NCBI GenBank assembly: GCA_964468205.1
Contig: CAYXVG010000061.1
Coordinates: forward strand, 1-38,952
DNA length: 38,952 bases
Direction of reading: 5' to 3'
Source: CAWELS01 sp964468205
Lineage (GTDB): Bacteria; Acidobacteriota; Terriglobia; Bryobacterales; Bryobacteraceae
The translations under genes and the position numbers were made by a program. Below the pieces are notes generated by a model that was given only the letters and a program-made list of their open reading frames with translations, was not told the origin of the DNA and did not search any database. Every line of letters starts with the position of its first letter. Position 1 is the stretch's first letter. Positions 26,578-34,570 of this stretch are shown here, piece after piece.

Positions 26578-27237
26578 TTATTCGATTGCCCGTAGGATCG
26601 CCGCCGCCACCTCCTCGCCAAGCGCGGCGGAGCCGGAATCGGTGAAATGAACATTCGCCGGGCGCTGGATTCCGTCGAGGCGCTCCAGAGCGAGCGAATA
26701 GAGGTCGTTCACCTGCACGTCGTGGGCATCCATCACGCGGGCGGCGGCTCCGTTATAAGCTGGAACATCGGCGGTCCGGCGCCCCGGACTCAGCTTCTCC
26801 GCGGGAAGATCCGGCACGGGCGTTGTGTGAGCCCATATCAGCTTCGCCCCGGTTTCCCGCAGCCGCTGCACCAGCCGCTCTAGATTGCGTTCATAATCCG
26901 GAAGCGCCACCTGGCGTTGTCCGTCGATCAGCTTCAAGTCGTGAAGTCCCCAGTTGAAATGGATGACGTCCCAGCGCTCATCGCCGAGCCACGCGTCGAT
27001 CTTCTTGAGCCCAACCGTGGTTGGGCCGCCGTTTTCGGGAATCCGATGGACATTCGCCCTCCCCTCGAGAAGCTTGCGCACCGGAAGCGTGTAGCCGATG
27101 GAAATGGAATCGCCGATGATCAGGACGCGTGGTAGTCCGGGAACGTCGCGGACCGGATCAAAGGCGGGATTCCGAGGCGAATTCTGAGCGGCGCACACGG
27201 CGGCCAGCATGCAAAGCGCGAGTACTCCGCGAATCAT
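26578..27237 (-). CDS. Exported SGNH/GDSL hydrolase
   Basis: The 219-aa protein has a signal peptide (MIRGVLALCMLAAVCAAQ) and the SGNH signature: block I IIGDSIS with catalytic S44, and FNWGLHD with N95 and H99. The C-terminal block PANVHFTDSGSAAL supplies the catalytic histidine, but the Asp normally three residues before it is not evident. Such enzymes are esterases or acetylhydrolases acting on carbohydrates. The next gene on the strand is the esterase, 109 bp downstream, then the GHL6-type glycosidase, which suggests a shared polysaccharide-processing role. Confidence 0.88.
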   Translation of the reverse strand: MIRGVLALCMLAAVCAAQNSPRNPAFDPVRDVPGLPRVLIIGDSISIGYTLPVRKLLEGRANVHRIPENGGPTTVGLKKIDAWLGDERWDVIHFNWGLHDLKLIDGQRQVALPDYERNLERLVQRLRETGAKLIWAHTTPVPDLPAEKLSPGRRTADVPAYNGAAARVMDAHDVQVNDLYSLALERLDGIQRPANVHFTDSGSAALGEEVAAAILRAIE

Positions 27238-27282
27238 ATCGAGAGCATAGCAGAGCCCGGCGCTGGGGGTGGTAGGAATAAG

Positions 27283-27306
27283 CCGGAGCCGGTCTCCCGG
27301 CTCCGG
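27283..27306 (-). terminator. Strong hairpin after the PEP-CTERM-like gene
   Basis: A perfect 10-bp stem, CCGGAGCCGG paired with CCGGCTCCGG, has a four-base loop. It begins 9 bp after the stop of the PEP-CTERM-like gene in the minus direction and is followed there by CTTATT. It probably terminates that transcript; the T-run is short. Confidence 0.65.
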
Positions 27307-27315
27307 TGAGTATAG

Positions 27316-28050
27316 CTATGTGGCGAATTGCGGCGGCCTTCGCCGGCGCCAACGCCAGACCAGGATGAGCCCTGATCCCACGAGCAGCAAGGTCCCGGCT
27401 TCGGGCGTCTCCCCGGGATTGTCCGGAGTACCGCCGGCGCCGCTGGTTCCGGCCGCACCGTAGGCGAAGTTGTCGTATACCGGGTACGAGGTCCAGGCCG
27501 CACCCATTGTCTGCCAGACCTGAAGCGAGGCAATCGGGAGATCCGAGACCACTCCGAAGAACAGTCTCTGATCCGGCTCTGCAGGTGGCCAACTGATGTT
27601 GTTCCACTCTTCTCCGGTGGAAAGCGCGATAGCGAACTCGCCGCTCGATACGCCCACCGTCATCAACTCGAACGCGATTGCCGTCACGTCCGCGGGTAGA
27701 TTCACCTCGACGTAGGCAATGGGACTGGTCGGCTGGATCGGTCCTTTCAGTACCTTTCCTGAACCGAAATCGTGATCCGGAGCTGTGGCCGGGTCCACCA
27801 CCCACAACTCGTTAGTGGGTGACGCTCTCCCTGTAAACCCTACAAACTGCACCGCCGGATCGCCAACAGTAATCCCGGTTGGCGTGCCATAGGCGCCAGG
27901 TTCTACCTCTTCGAAGCCGATTGTCGAGTAGCTTTCGACATTTGCCCCCCACTCCGCCGAACTCCAGTAAACAGTGGAGGCCGGGAGTGGAAGGACGAAG
28001 ACAAGCAGTGGTAATAGCAGAAGACAACCAGTTGTCTTGTGATGATACAT
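27316..28050 (-). CDS. PEP-CTERM-like exported protein
   Basis: The 244-aa protein begins with a signal peptide (hydrophobic residues 9-24) and ends with a sorting-like tail: P-E-A, the hydrophobic helix GTLLLVGSGLILVW and an Arg-rich end. This fits PEP-CTERM proteins, which are exported and processed by exosortase, though Ala replaces the second Pro. The middle is beta-rich with no catalytic motif, and resembles structural surface proteins. GAGGGA is 5 nt before the ATG. No exosortase gene is nearby. A strong hairpin follows the stop codon. Confidence 0.82.
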   Translation of the reverse strand: MYHHKTTGCLLLLPLLVFVLPLPASTVYWSSAEWGANVESYSTIGFEEVEPGAYGTPTGITVGDPAVQFVGFTGRASPTNELWVVDPATAPDHDFGSGKVLKGPIQPTSPIAYVEVNLPADVTAIAFELMTVGVSSGEFAIALSTGEEWNNISWPPAEPDQRLFFGVVSDLPIASLQVWQTMGAAWTSYPVYDNFAYGAAGTSGAGGTPDNPGETPEAGTLLLVGSGLILVWRWRRRRPPQFAT

Positions 28051-28363
28051 TGAGGTCCCTCATTTGAAATGTGGTCACACTCCGGTGACCAGAAGCCCGG
28101 TCCGCTTTGCTCGCGGGCCGGCCTGCAAGTTTGCCGTCGCGGGAGTCAATCCGCGGCGCCCGGAAATCCGCGCCGAAGCGGAGGCTGCAAGCGCGAGCCA
28201 GCGCCGGCGGCAGGATTCAGAGATTGAGAACTGAATAGTTGTAGTTGGCTGACTGTGCCGGTTCTCTCGTAGGCCACTGCATAATCTTAGGGGTAGTCCC
28301 CGGGGGATAGCTCCGTCCCGGAGCGCGGGTCGCCCTCCGCTCGCTACAATCTTTAGTTACAAG
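28051..28363. other. Divergent intergenic region before ftsY
   Basis: This region should hold the promoters for the PEP-CTERM-like gene (minus) and ftsY (plus). Bases 28285-28330 contain short self-complementary stretches (GGGG-TAGT-CCCC and CTCC-GTCCC-GGAG) that could fold in the ftsY leader. No gene or known riboswitch was recognised. Confidence 0.3.
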
Positions 28364-29314
28364 ATGATCCAGACTCTATTTGGCTCGACCGAGCCGGAAC
28401 CCACGCTCTTCGAGCGCCTGAAGAAGGGCATCCAAAAGACGCGCGAAGGCCTCACCGACGGCCTCGAAGAGCTCTTTGCCGGGAAAAAGAAGATTGACGA
28501 GGATCTCCTCGAAGAGCTCGAGTACGTTCTCATCACCGCCGATATCGGGGTGAAGACCACCGCCGAGATCCTCGACCTCATCCGCGAACGGGCGAACCGC
28601 GGTGAACTCTCCGATCCCCAGGCCCTGCGGACCCTGATCCGGAACCATCTTCTGGATGTCCTGGAGGCCACCGGGAAGCCGATCGACCAGGTTGCCGAGC
28701 CGCCCGCGGTGATTCTGGTGGTGGGCGTGAACGGGACCGGCAAGACTACTACCATCGGCAAGCTCACCCACCACCTGAAAGAGGCGGAACGCTCGGTGCT
28801 TCTTTGCGCTGCTGACACCTTCCGCGCCGCCGCCATAGAGCAACTCGAGGTATGGGGAGAACGGACTTCCACCGAAGTGATCCGGCAGCAGCCCGGCTCC
28901 GATCCCAGCGCCGTGCTGTTCGACGCCCTACAGGCCGCGAAGTCCCGGAAGGTGGACTACGTGATTGCGGATACCGCAGGCCGCCTGCATACCAAGTCCA
29001 ACCTGATGGCCGAGCTCGAGAAGATGCGGCGCACCGCCGGCCGCATAATCCCTGGCGCCCCGCACGAAGTGCTCCTGGTCGTGGATGCCACCACCGGCCA
29101 GAACGGCCTCGAGCAAGCCCGCCGGTTCACTGAATCCAGCGGCGTCACCGGCATCGTCCTGACCAAACTCGACGGCACGGCCAAGGGTGGCGTCGTGGTG
29201 GCGATCGCCCGCGAGCTGAACCTCCCGATCCGCTACGTCGGCGTTGGTGAGAAGGTCGGCGACCTGATGCCTTTCGACGCCCGCCGTTTCGTGGCGTCGC
29301 TGTTTGAAGAGTGA
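28364..29314 (+). CDS. ftsY: Signal recognition particle receptor FtsY
   Basis: FtsY is the SRP receptor GTPase that docks ribosome-nascent chain complexes at the inner membrane. The 316-aa protein has the N domain helices (residues 15-100), then the G domain with G1 GVNGTGKTT (121-129), DTFRAAA, G3 DTAGRLH, the TKLDGTAKGG segment (G4) and a closing GVGEKVGDLMPF. It lacks the long acidic A domain of E. coli FtsY, as in many bacteria. The ATG at 28364 gives the normal N-terminus. It heads a same-strand group with ribD and ribE, separated from ribD by 77 bp. Confidence 0.97.
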   Translation: MIQTLFGSTEPEPTLFERLKKGIQKTREGLTDGLEELFAGKKKIDEDLLEELEYVLITADIGVKTTAEILDLIRERANRGELSDPQALRTLIRNHLLDVLEATGKPIDQVAEPPAVILVVGVNGTGKTTTIGKLTHHLKEAERSVLLCAADTFRAAAIEQLEVWGERTSTEVIRQQPGSDPSAVLFDALQAAKSRKVDYVIADTAGRLHTKSNLMAELEKMRRTAGRIIPGAPHEVLLVVDATTGQNGLEQARRFTESSGVTGIVLTKLDGTAKGGVVVAIARELNLPIRYVGVGEKVGDLMPFDARRFVASLFEE

Positions 29315-29391
29315 GTGCGGTCGAGGCGCTGGCAGTCCTCGCGCGGAGCGGCTGAGTATATCTGGATACGCTATCATGACACGAAAGACTG

Positions 29392-30492
29392 ATGCCCGAT
29401 TATCTGAAGGAAGCGCTTGATCTCGCGCGCCACGGAGAAGGGCTCGCCAGCCCGAATCCCATGGTAGGGGCCGTTCTCGTGCGTGGCGGCGAGGTGGTGG
29501 GACGGGGTTTCCATACCTATGAAGGCAAGCGTCACGCGGAGATAGTCGCCCTCGATGAAGCCGGCGAGAAAGCCCGTGGAGCCACCCTCTATATCAATTT
29601 CGAGCCCTGCTGCCACCAGGGACGCACCGGGCCCTGCACCGAACGCCTGGTCGAGGCTGGTGTCGCCAAGGTAATAGCCACGACGGAAGATCCCAATCCG
29701 GAGGTCTGTGGCAAGGGATTCGAGCGCTTGCGGGCGGCCGGCGTGGCAGTGGAACTCTCCGAAGCGCACCGCGCCGAGGCCGAGGCGCTCAATGAACCAT
29801 TCCTCCACTTCATGAAAACCGGCCTCCCGCTGGTGACCCTGAAGGCCGCGCTCACCCTGGACGGCAAAATTGCCGCCCCCGAGGATAACCTCGGCTGGAT
29901 CACCAGCGAAAAGGCGCGCGGTCACGTTCAGCAGGTGCGCCACACCCACGACGCCATCCTTACCGGCATCGGGACCTTGCTCGCCGACGATTGCCGGCTC
30001 ACGGACCGGACCGGCAAGCCGCGCTCCCGCCCACTGATGCGGCTGGTGCTCGACTCGCAACTCCGCATTCCGCTCGAGTCAAACATGGTGACGAGCGCGA
30101 ATGGCGACGTCACCGTGGTCACTACCTCGGCCGCTAGTGCTGAGAAGCGCGTGACGCTTGAGGCGCGTGGCGTGAACGTCATCATCTGCGACGGCCCCAA
30201 GGGACGGACTGATCCCCTCCAGGCGCTCCAATGGCTGGCCGCGCGAAAATACCTCTCGTTGATGATCGAGGCCGGCAGCAAGGTGAACTGGTCCTACCTG
30301 GCCGCCGGCGTGGTGGACAAGGTGCTCTTTTACTACGCTCCAAAGATTCTCGGAGGCCTGAAATCACTGTCAGTGGTTGGCGGTAAGGGCCGTCTCCGCC
30401 GGGCGGACGCACTGCAGTTCCGGGATGTAACGATCACTCCAATCCCGCCGGACGAGTTCGCCGTCCGGGGCTATTACGTAAAGGACAGCTAA
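29392..30492 (+). CDS. ribD: Bifunctional riboflavin biosynthesis deaminase/reductase RibD
   Basis: RibD deaminates and reduces the pyrimidine intermediate after GTP cyclohydrolase II in riboflavin synthesis. The 366-aa protein has the N-terminal CDA-type deaminase with H48-A-E50 and the PCCHQGRTGPC zinc segment, then the C-terminal reductase domain (from about residue 140) with TLKAALTLDGKIA, LTGIGTLLADD and EAGSKVNWSYL. Length is normal. The gap to ribE is 6 bp, so the two form an operon. The 77 bp upstream is too short and shows no FMN riboswitch. Confidence 0.96.
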   Translation: MPDYLKEALDLARHGEGLASPNPMVGAVLVRGGEVVGRGFHTYEGKRHAEIVALDEAGEKARGATLYINFEPCCHQGRTGPCTERLVEAGVAKVIATTEDPNPEVCGKGFERLRAAGVAVELSEAHRAEAEALNEPFLHFMKTGLPLVTLKAALTLDGKIAAPEDNLGWITSEKARGHVQQVRHTHDAILTGIGTLLADDCRLTDRTGKPRSRPLMRLVLDSQLRIPLESNMVTSANGDVTVVTTSAASAEKRVTLEARGVNVIICDGPKGRTDPLQALQWLAARKYLSLMIEAGSKVNWSYLAAGVVDKVLFYYAPKILGGLKSLSVVGGKGRLRRADALQFRDVTITPIPPDEFAVRGYYVKDS

Positions 30493-30498
30493 ACTGGC

Positions 30499-31140
30499 AT
30501 GTTCACTGGAATCATCGAGGAACTCGGCGTGATGCAGTCGCTCGACCCACGCGCCGCGGGCGCCCGCATCACGATTCGCTGCAAAACCGTGCTCGAAGAC
30601 GCCGAACCCGGCTCCTCGATCGCCGTGAACGGTGTCTGCCTCACCGCCGCCGAATTGCGCCCGGACGCCTTCTCTGCCGATGTCGCCCCCGAGACGCTGG
30701 GCCGCAGCAATCTCGGCGCGCTCAAGCCCGGCTCCGCGGTGAACCTTGAACGGCCGCTCTCGCCGCACGGCCGGCTTGGAGGGCACATCGTGCAGGGCCA
30801 CGTGGACGCCACCGGAGAGGTTCGTTCATTGGATGAGCTTGGCGATGGCAACTGGTGGCTCACCATCGCCGTGCCCGCGGAGATCGATCCCTATCTGGTC
30901 GAGAAGGGCTCCATCGCTATCGACGGTATCAGTCTCACGATCGCCGCTCTCGAAGGAGAGCTCCTCTCGGCCACCGTAATTCCCCACACCTTCGAAAACA
31001 CGACTCTTCGCGGCTACCGTCCGGGATCGAAGGTCAACCTCGAAATCGACATCATCGCCAAGCATGTTGCAAAACTGCTTGGCAAAACCGGCCGCGGCTC
31101 CGGCCTGTCGGTCGAGAAGCTCCGCGATATGGGCTACTGA
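30499..31140 (+). CDS. ribE: Riboflavin synthase alpha chain
   Basis: The enzyme dismutates two 6,7-dimethyl-8-ribityllumazine molecules to riboflavin. The 213-aa protein has the typical MFTGIIEELG start and two tandem lumazine-binding repeats: the first with SIAVNGVCLTA and GHIVQGHVD, the second with SIAIDGISLTIA. It follows ribD by 6 bp. It ends 3 bp before the stop of the convergent RhaT-family gene, leaving no room for a separate terminator. The lumazine synthase and GTP cyclohydrolase II genes are not in the window. Confidence 0.96.
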   Translation: MFTGIIEELGVMQSLDPRAAGARITIRCKTVLEDAEPGSSIAVNGVCLTAAELRPDAFSADVAPETLGRSNLGALKPGSAVNLERPLSPHGRLGGHIVQGHVDATGEVRSLDELGDGNWWLTIAVPAEIDPYLVEKGSIAIDGISLTIAALEGELLSATVIPHTFENTTLRGYRPGSKVNLEIDIIAKHVAKLLGKTGRGSGLSVEKLRDMGY

Positions 31141-31143
31141 GGG

Positions 31144-32163
31144 CTACCCGCTACTGCCCGTCGCAATCACGACAATCGCCACGATCAGGAACCCGATGCC
31201 GACCATCGAGTAGATGTGCGCCTTCCTCGGAGCGCCCGTCCATTCGCCGCTGAGAGCCCCGAGCGAATTCGAGGTGATCAGCGCCATCGACATGAACAGC
31301 GGCCACCCCACCATGCCGCCAAGCTCTCCAAGCGCCTCCGCCCCGGCGCCATATACCAGGAAGCTGCCGAAGCAGAGTATGCCCATCAGGCTGGTCCAAA
31401 ACCAGTGCGATGGGGGCGGAGTGGCCGTCCTGTAGAGCCCCCATGTCTTGTTCTTCGTCAACAGATAGATCGGGTACGCGGCGTTCAAGATGAATCCGGA
31501 CGTGAGGCAAAGCGGCCAGATTGTGTTTGACGCCATGTCCGGCCGGACGCCCGTCTCGATAGCCGCCTGGCGTAGCTCTTCTCCAAAGACAAAACTGAAG
31601 TTCAGCATCGGCGAGAAGATCCCGGCCAGCACGCAGATGAGCAGCGCCACGCCAAAGCCCGTCTTCGGAGTCGACTCGATGCCGGCTGCCTGCTCTCTCC
31701 TCTTTCCCGCCAGCGCGCAGAAGAAGATCCCGACGATCACAATCGCAGTGCCGGCCATCAGCGCGTACCCCTGCCGGGTGAAAAGCTGCTCCGGATGGAG
31801 CATGATGAGCGGATAAAAGGTGCCGATGGGCGCTATGTGGCCGAGAATGATTCCGTAGCCGACGGCGAGCCCCATGCGATCCACGCCGAGGCCGAATAGC
31901 ACGCTGCCGAGTCCCCAGCCAAATCCGAAAAGCAGCACTTGTCCGATGGACTTGGCCGAAGCGGCGGAGTAGATGCTCCAAAGATCCGGGATCGCCAACA
32001 GAGCCACCGCCCAGGGGATGACGATGAGCCCGGCGAACGAATAGATGAGCCAGGAGTTCTCCCACTCCCATCGTTTCGCCTTCTTGATGGGCGCGACGAA
32101 GCTCCCGTTGAAAATGCCTCCCACGAGCACGAGCGCCACGCCGAGGACAATTGCCGAGGTCAT
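31144..32163 (-). CDS. RhaT-family sugar/proton symporter
   Basis: The 339-aa protein consists of about ten hydrophobic segments and matches the L-rhamnose-proton symporter (RhaT) family, including the opening GGIFNGSFVAPIKKAKRWEWEN and the later GMxxF-like region GYGIILGHIAPIGTFYPL. Inner-membrane sugar uptake is the likely role, rhamnose not being certain. GAAGGAG lies 8 nt before the ATG at 32163, so the start at 32196 is not preferred. It sits 120 bp downstream of a Gfo/Idh gene on the same strand, suggesting uptake and oxidation of the same sugar. Confidence 0.88.
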   Translation of the reverse strand: MTSAIVLGVALVLVGGIFNGSFVAPIKKAKRWEWENSWLIYSFAGLIVIPWAVALLAIPDLWSIYSAASAKSIGQVLLFGFGWGLGSVLFGLGVDRMGLAVGYGIILGHIAPIGTFYPLIMLHPEQLFTRQGYALMAGTAIVIVGIFFCALAGKRREQAAGIESTPKTGFGVALLICVLAGIFSPMLNFSFVFGEELRQAAIETGVRPDMASNTIWPLCLTSGFILNAAYPIYLLTKNKTWGLYRTATPPPSHWFWTSLMGILCFGSFLVYGAGAEALGELGGMVGWPLFMSMALITSNSLGALSGEWTGAPRKAHIYSMVGIGFLIVAIVVIATGSSG

Positions 32164-32283
32164 AATGAAATCTCCTTCACGAGTGGGGCGCTCCATCCGG
32201 CCAAAGAAGCGCTGTTCTGACCGGCTGCTTCGCCGCCCGGATCGGAAGCTATTCCGCGGTCCGGAAGCCCCGCCCGGCAGCCG

Positions 32284-33306
32284 TTAAACCGCAACCGCCT
32301 GCCCCTTCGCCGCTGAATCGTAACTCGCGAAAATCAGCCGCACCGTCTTGATGTTCTCCTCGCCGGACGTCTCGGCCGCGGCCTCGCCCCGCAGCGAGTC
32401 GAGCAGATTCTTCTGGCACGCCGCGATGCTCGAGTGGACGATGGCGTACTCCGGATCAATCCAGTCGTACTTCGGCGGCGGGTAACGCCTGGCATGTGTG
32501 CCGTCCTTGGTAGTTACTCGGATCCAGAAATCGAGGTCCAGCAGCACGGAACCTTCCGAGCCTTCGACGAACGCCCGCGTCTCGGGGAACTTGTCGCGCT
32601 CCAGGTAGTTCTCCGCGTAGGCCATCTCCACGAGCGCGGTCAAACCGCTCTCCATCTTGAGCATGATGGTGGCGACATCTTCGCCTCTGATGTCCGGATG
32701 CACCTTCTGCGTGCGGCAGTAGAGCTGGGTGGCCTCACCAAACAGGAAGCGCGTGGCGTCCAGCGTATGGCTGCCCAAGTCCGTAATGATGAACTGTTCG
32801 AGATCCGCGAGAAACGGCTGATTTTGGAAGACCGGGAATCCGCTGATCATGTCGATGCGCGCCCGGAACGGCTCGCCGATCGCCCCGGAGTCGAGCACCG
32901 CCTTCAGTTGCCGCATCGGAGTCTGCCACCGCCAGTTCTCGTTGACCAGCAGCGGAACGCCGGCCTCCTGGCAGGCCTTCAGCATCCCCTCGGCCTGCTC
33001 GAGCGTGGGCGCCAGCGGCTTCTGGCAAACTACCGGGACCTTTCGCTCCGCGGCCATGCGGACAAACTTCGGGTGCGTGTCCACGTCCGTGCAGATGTCC
33101 AGGAAATCGATCCTCTCCTTGTCCAGCAATTCCTCCGGATCGGCGTACACCCTCGGGATGCCGAACTTCTTCGCGATCGCTTCCGCCTTGCTCACTGTCC
33201 GGTTGTACGCAGCCACGCATTCACAACCACCGTTTTCCAGCCACCCGGGAATTTGATAGCTGGCCCAGAAGCCAGTCCCGAAGATCGCGAATCGCAGTTT
33301 CTCCAT
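32284..33306 (-). CDS. Gfo/Idh/MocA family oxidoreductase, cytoplasmic
   Basis: The 340-aa protein starts directly with a Rossmann segment (LRFAIFGTGFWASYQIPGW) and has no signal peptide. The catalytic-lysine segment is Q95-K96-P97, so the lysine is kept while Glu is replaced by Gln. The C-terminal domain contains DLGSHTLDATRFLFGE, a typical substrate-side histidine region. It is probably an NAD(P)-dependent sugar dehydrogenase. Together with the RhaT-family transporter 120 bp downstream it may form a sugar utilisation pair (inference). Confidence 0.9.
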   Translation of the reverse strand: MEKLRFAIFGTGFWASYQIPGWLENGGCECVAAYNRTVSKAEAIAKKFGIPRVYADPEELLDKERIDFLDICTDVDTHPKFVRMAAERKVPVVCQKPLAPTLEQAEGMLKACQEAGVPLLVNENWRWQTPMRQLKAVLDSGAIGEPFRARIDMISGFPVFQNQPFLADLEQFIITDLGSHTLDATRFLFGEATQLYCRTQKVHPDIRGEDVATIMLKMESGLTALVEMAYAENYLERDKFPETRAFVEGSEGSVLLDLDFWIRVTTKDGTHARRYPPPKYDWIDPEYAIVHSSIAACQKNLLDSLRGEAAAETSGEENIKTVRLIFASYDSAAKGQAVAV

Positions 33307-33423
33307 ATCAGCGGTGATCCTACATCACGCCGCCCCGCCGCGGCAACCACGCGGCGAGCAGGCCTCTGATCTGTGTACATCCGGATTCATCCAAGGTTAC
33401 TTTTCCGGCTCTCCTACCCAACC

Positions 33424-33451
33424 AAAAAAGGGCGCCCCGGTCGGAGCGCCC
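33424..33451 (-). terminator. Intrinsic terminator after the receptor remnant
   Basis: On the minus strand, the 9-bp stem GGGCGCTCC/GGGGCGCCC (one G-T pair) with loop GACC is followed by six T's. It lies about 50 bp after the receptor remnant's stop codon and shares its CGCTCC/GGGGCG core with the terminator of the intact TonB-dependent receptor gene. Confidence 0.85.
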
Positions 33452-33503
33452 AGTGGGCCTTTTGAGGAGCAAATTTCGGCCGGAGACTTACTTCGTCAAG
33501 TCT

Positions 33504-33650
33504 TTAAAAGGTGAATTTGATCAGGAAACGGCCCTGGAATCCGGGATTAAAGATCGCATCGCTCTTGTAACGAGGATCCTTTGCCGTAGTCGAGCTGCCG
33601 CTCTCAATCAGGCCTTGCTGAATCTGCGCCAACATCGCGTTGTTATCTGA
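33504..33650 (-). pseudogene. C-terminal remnant of an outer-membrane (TonB/Oar-like) receptor
   Basis: The last 45-49 codons of this minus-strand frame read NNAMLAQIQQGLIESG, then TAKDPRYKSDAIFNPGF and QGRFLIKFTF before the stop. A final beta strand ending in phenylalanine, after a DPR-containing loop, is what acidobacterial TonB-dependent receptors show at their C-terminus. The upstream codons (to 33722) are not receptor-like, so the rest of the gene has been lost. The frame is followed by a strong terminator of the kind seen after the intact receptor gene. The assignment is from pattern only. Confidence 0.6.
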
Positions 33651-33776
33651 CCCTTCGATAGGTTGGTGCTTCCCATGCTTCGAGCACGAATCTGGACATT
33701 TAAGACAAGTGGACCGGAACAAATTCCTTTATCGGGTCCTTTCTTTGAACCCGCCTGATCCCATAGTGTTAGGCTG

Positions 33777-33795
33777 AAAACCACCTTCGGGTGGT
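33777..33795 (-). terminator. Intrinsic terminator after the dCMP deaminase gene
   Basis: The minus strand reads a perfect 6-bp stem, ACCACC/GGTGGT, with a CGAA loop, immediately followed by TTTC. It lies right after the deaminase stop codon at 33797-33799. On the plus strand the loop is the stable TTCG. Confidence 0.7.
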
Positions 33796-33796
33796 G

Positions 33797-34300
33797 CTAC
33801 CCCGGCTCTTCCTTCTCATCCATCGGTACTTGGCGGATTGTCACCCCCGCCTCGTTGAACAGTATCTCCACCATGCGAAATTGCTCGTCGTACTGCTCGC
33901 TCCTGTAGGAGCTCATCCTCTCCCTGGAGATCACCACCTCGCGAATTCCCGCCTGGACGATCGCCCGGGCGCAGTCCATGCACGGCATGATGTCGATGTA
34001 AATGGAGCAGCCCTCGGTCGATGTGCCGGCCCGCGCCGCGTTGTAGATGGCGTTGCGCTCCGCGTGCTCCATCCACAGGTACTTGATGGGCCGCGTGCGC
34101 CTTTCCGGCACATCGTCGCGGATTCCCCGCGGGAACGAGTTGTACCCGGTCGTGCGGATCTCGTGGGCCGGCCCCACCACCACGCACCCAATCTGCGTGT
34201 TCGGATCCTTGCTCCGCGCCGCGACGTGACGGCACAGATTCAAGTAATAGGCGTCCCAGCTCAGTACTTCCCTCCGGGGAGGAGTCTCGTTGGCGTCCAT
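33797..34300 (-). CDS. Deoxycytidylate deaminase (dCMP deaminase)
   Basis: The enzyme converts dCMP to dUMP, feeding dTMP synthesis. The 167-aa protein has the zinc-binding cytidine/deoxycytidylate deaminase motifs: H79-A-E81 (WMEHAERNAIYNA) and P-C107-M-D-C110, preceded by a TGYNSFPRGI segment characteristic of dCMP deaminases. Start at ATG 34300. It is followed by its own terminator, so it is probably transcribed alone. A 69-bp segment of the gene, residues 46-67, recurs at the right edge of the window with one synonymous difference. Confidence 0.93.
   Translation of the reverse strand: MDANETPPRREVLSWDAYYLNLCRHVAARSKDPNTQIGCVVVGPAHEIRTTGYNSFPRGIRDDVPERRTRPIKYLWMEHAERNAIYNAARAGTSTEGCSIYIDIMPCMDCARAIVQAGIREVVISRERMSSYRSEQYDEQFRMVEILFNEAGVTIRQVPMDEKEEPG
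34099..34167. repeat. Direct repeat, copy 1 (inside the dCMP deaminase gene)
   Basis: This 69-bp segment is repeated in the same orientation at 38884-38952, 4785 bp away, with one mismatch. The pair flanks the ABC/MFP remnants and the TonB-dependent receptor gene. Confidence 0.85.
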
Positions 34301-34340
34301 AGCTCGCTATCCTAGCACTTGGAGGTGGCCAATTCCCGTC

Positions 34341-34566
34341 GATGCCATCCGGTTTGACAACGTGAGGTTGGAAGTCCGCGGCGCGACCCTGCTCGAATTC
34401 GCGCAGCCGTCAGCTGGCACAGTCGCCGTCCTGGGGACGCCGGTTACAGCCGCAACGGTTTGGGAAATCCGAAGAAAGGTTGCTTGGGTGGCTCAGGAAC
34501 CGGACCTCGGGAGCGGTTCCGCGCGCAATGTCCTCGAGCGTCCCTTCCACTTCAGAGCCAATCAGC
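34341..34566 (+). pseudogene. Remnant of an ABC transporter ATP-binding protein
   Basis: The plus-strand frame from 34290 contains a start-proximal segment (DAIRFDNVRLEVRGATLLEF), then jumps directly to SAGTVAVLGTPVTAATVWEI, and on to RRKVAWVAQEPDLG and NVLERPFHFRANQ. The last two segments match the Q-loop region of FetA/YbbL-like ATPases. The Walker A region, which belongs between LLEF and SAGTV, is missing, as are the signature and Walker B motifs downstream. This is an internally deleted, truncated gene. It shares the 11 bp at 34290-34300 with the dCMP deaminase start only by chance of the frame. Confidence 0.65.
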
Positions 34567-34570
34567 GTCT

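Noticed and set aside
28186..28200. Possible sigma-54 -24/-12 promoter for the PEP-CTERM-like gene (minus strand)
   Set aside because: The GG and GC elements are 9 bp apart instead of 10 and the rest of the consensus is poor.
29315..29391. Possible FMN riboswitch before ribD
   Set aside because: The 77-bp gap is too short for the aptamer and none of its conserved elements are visible.
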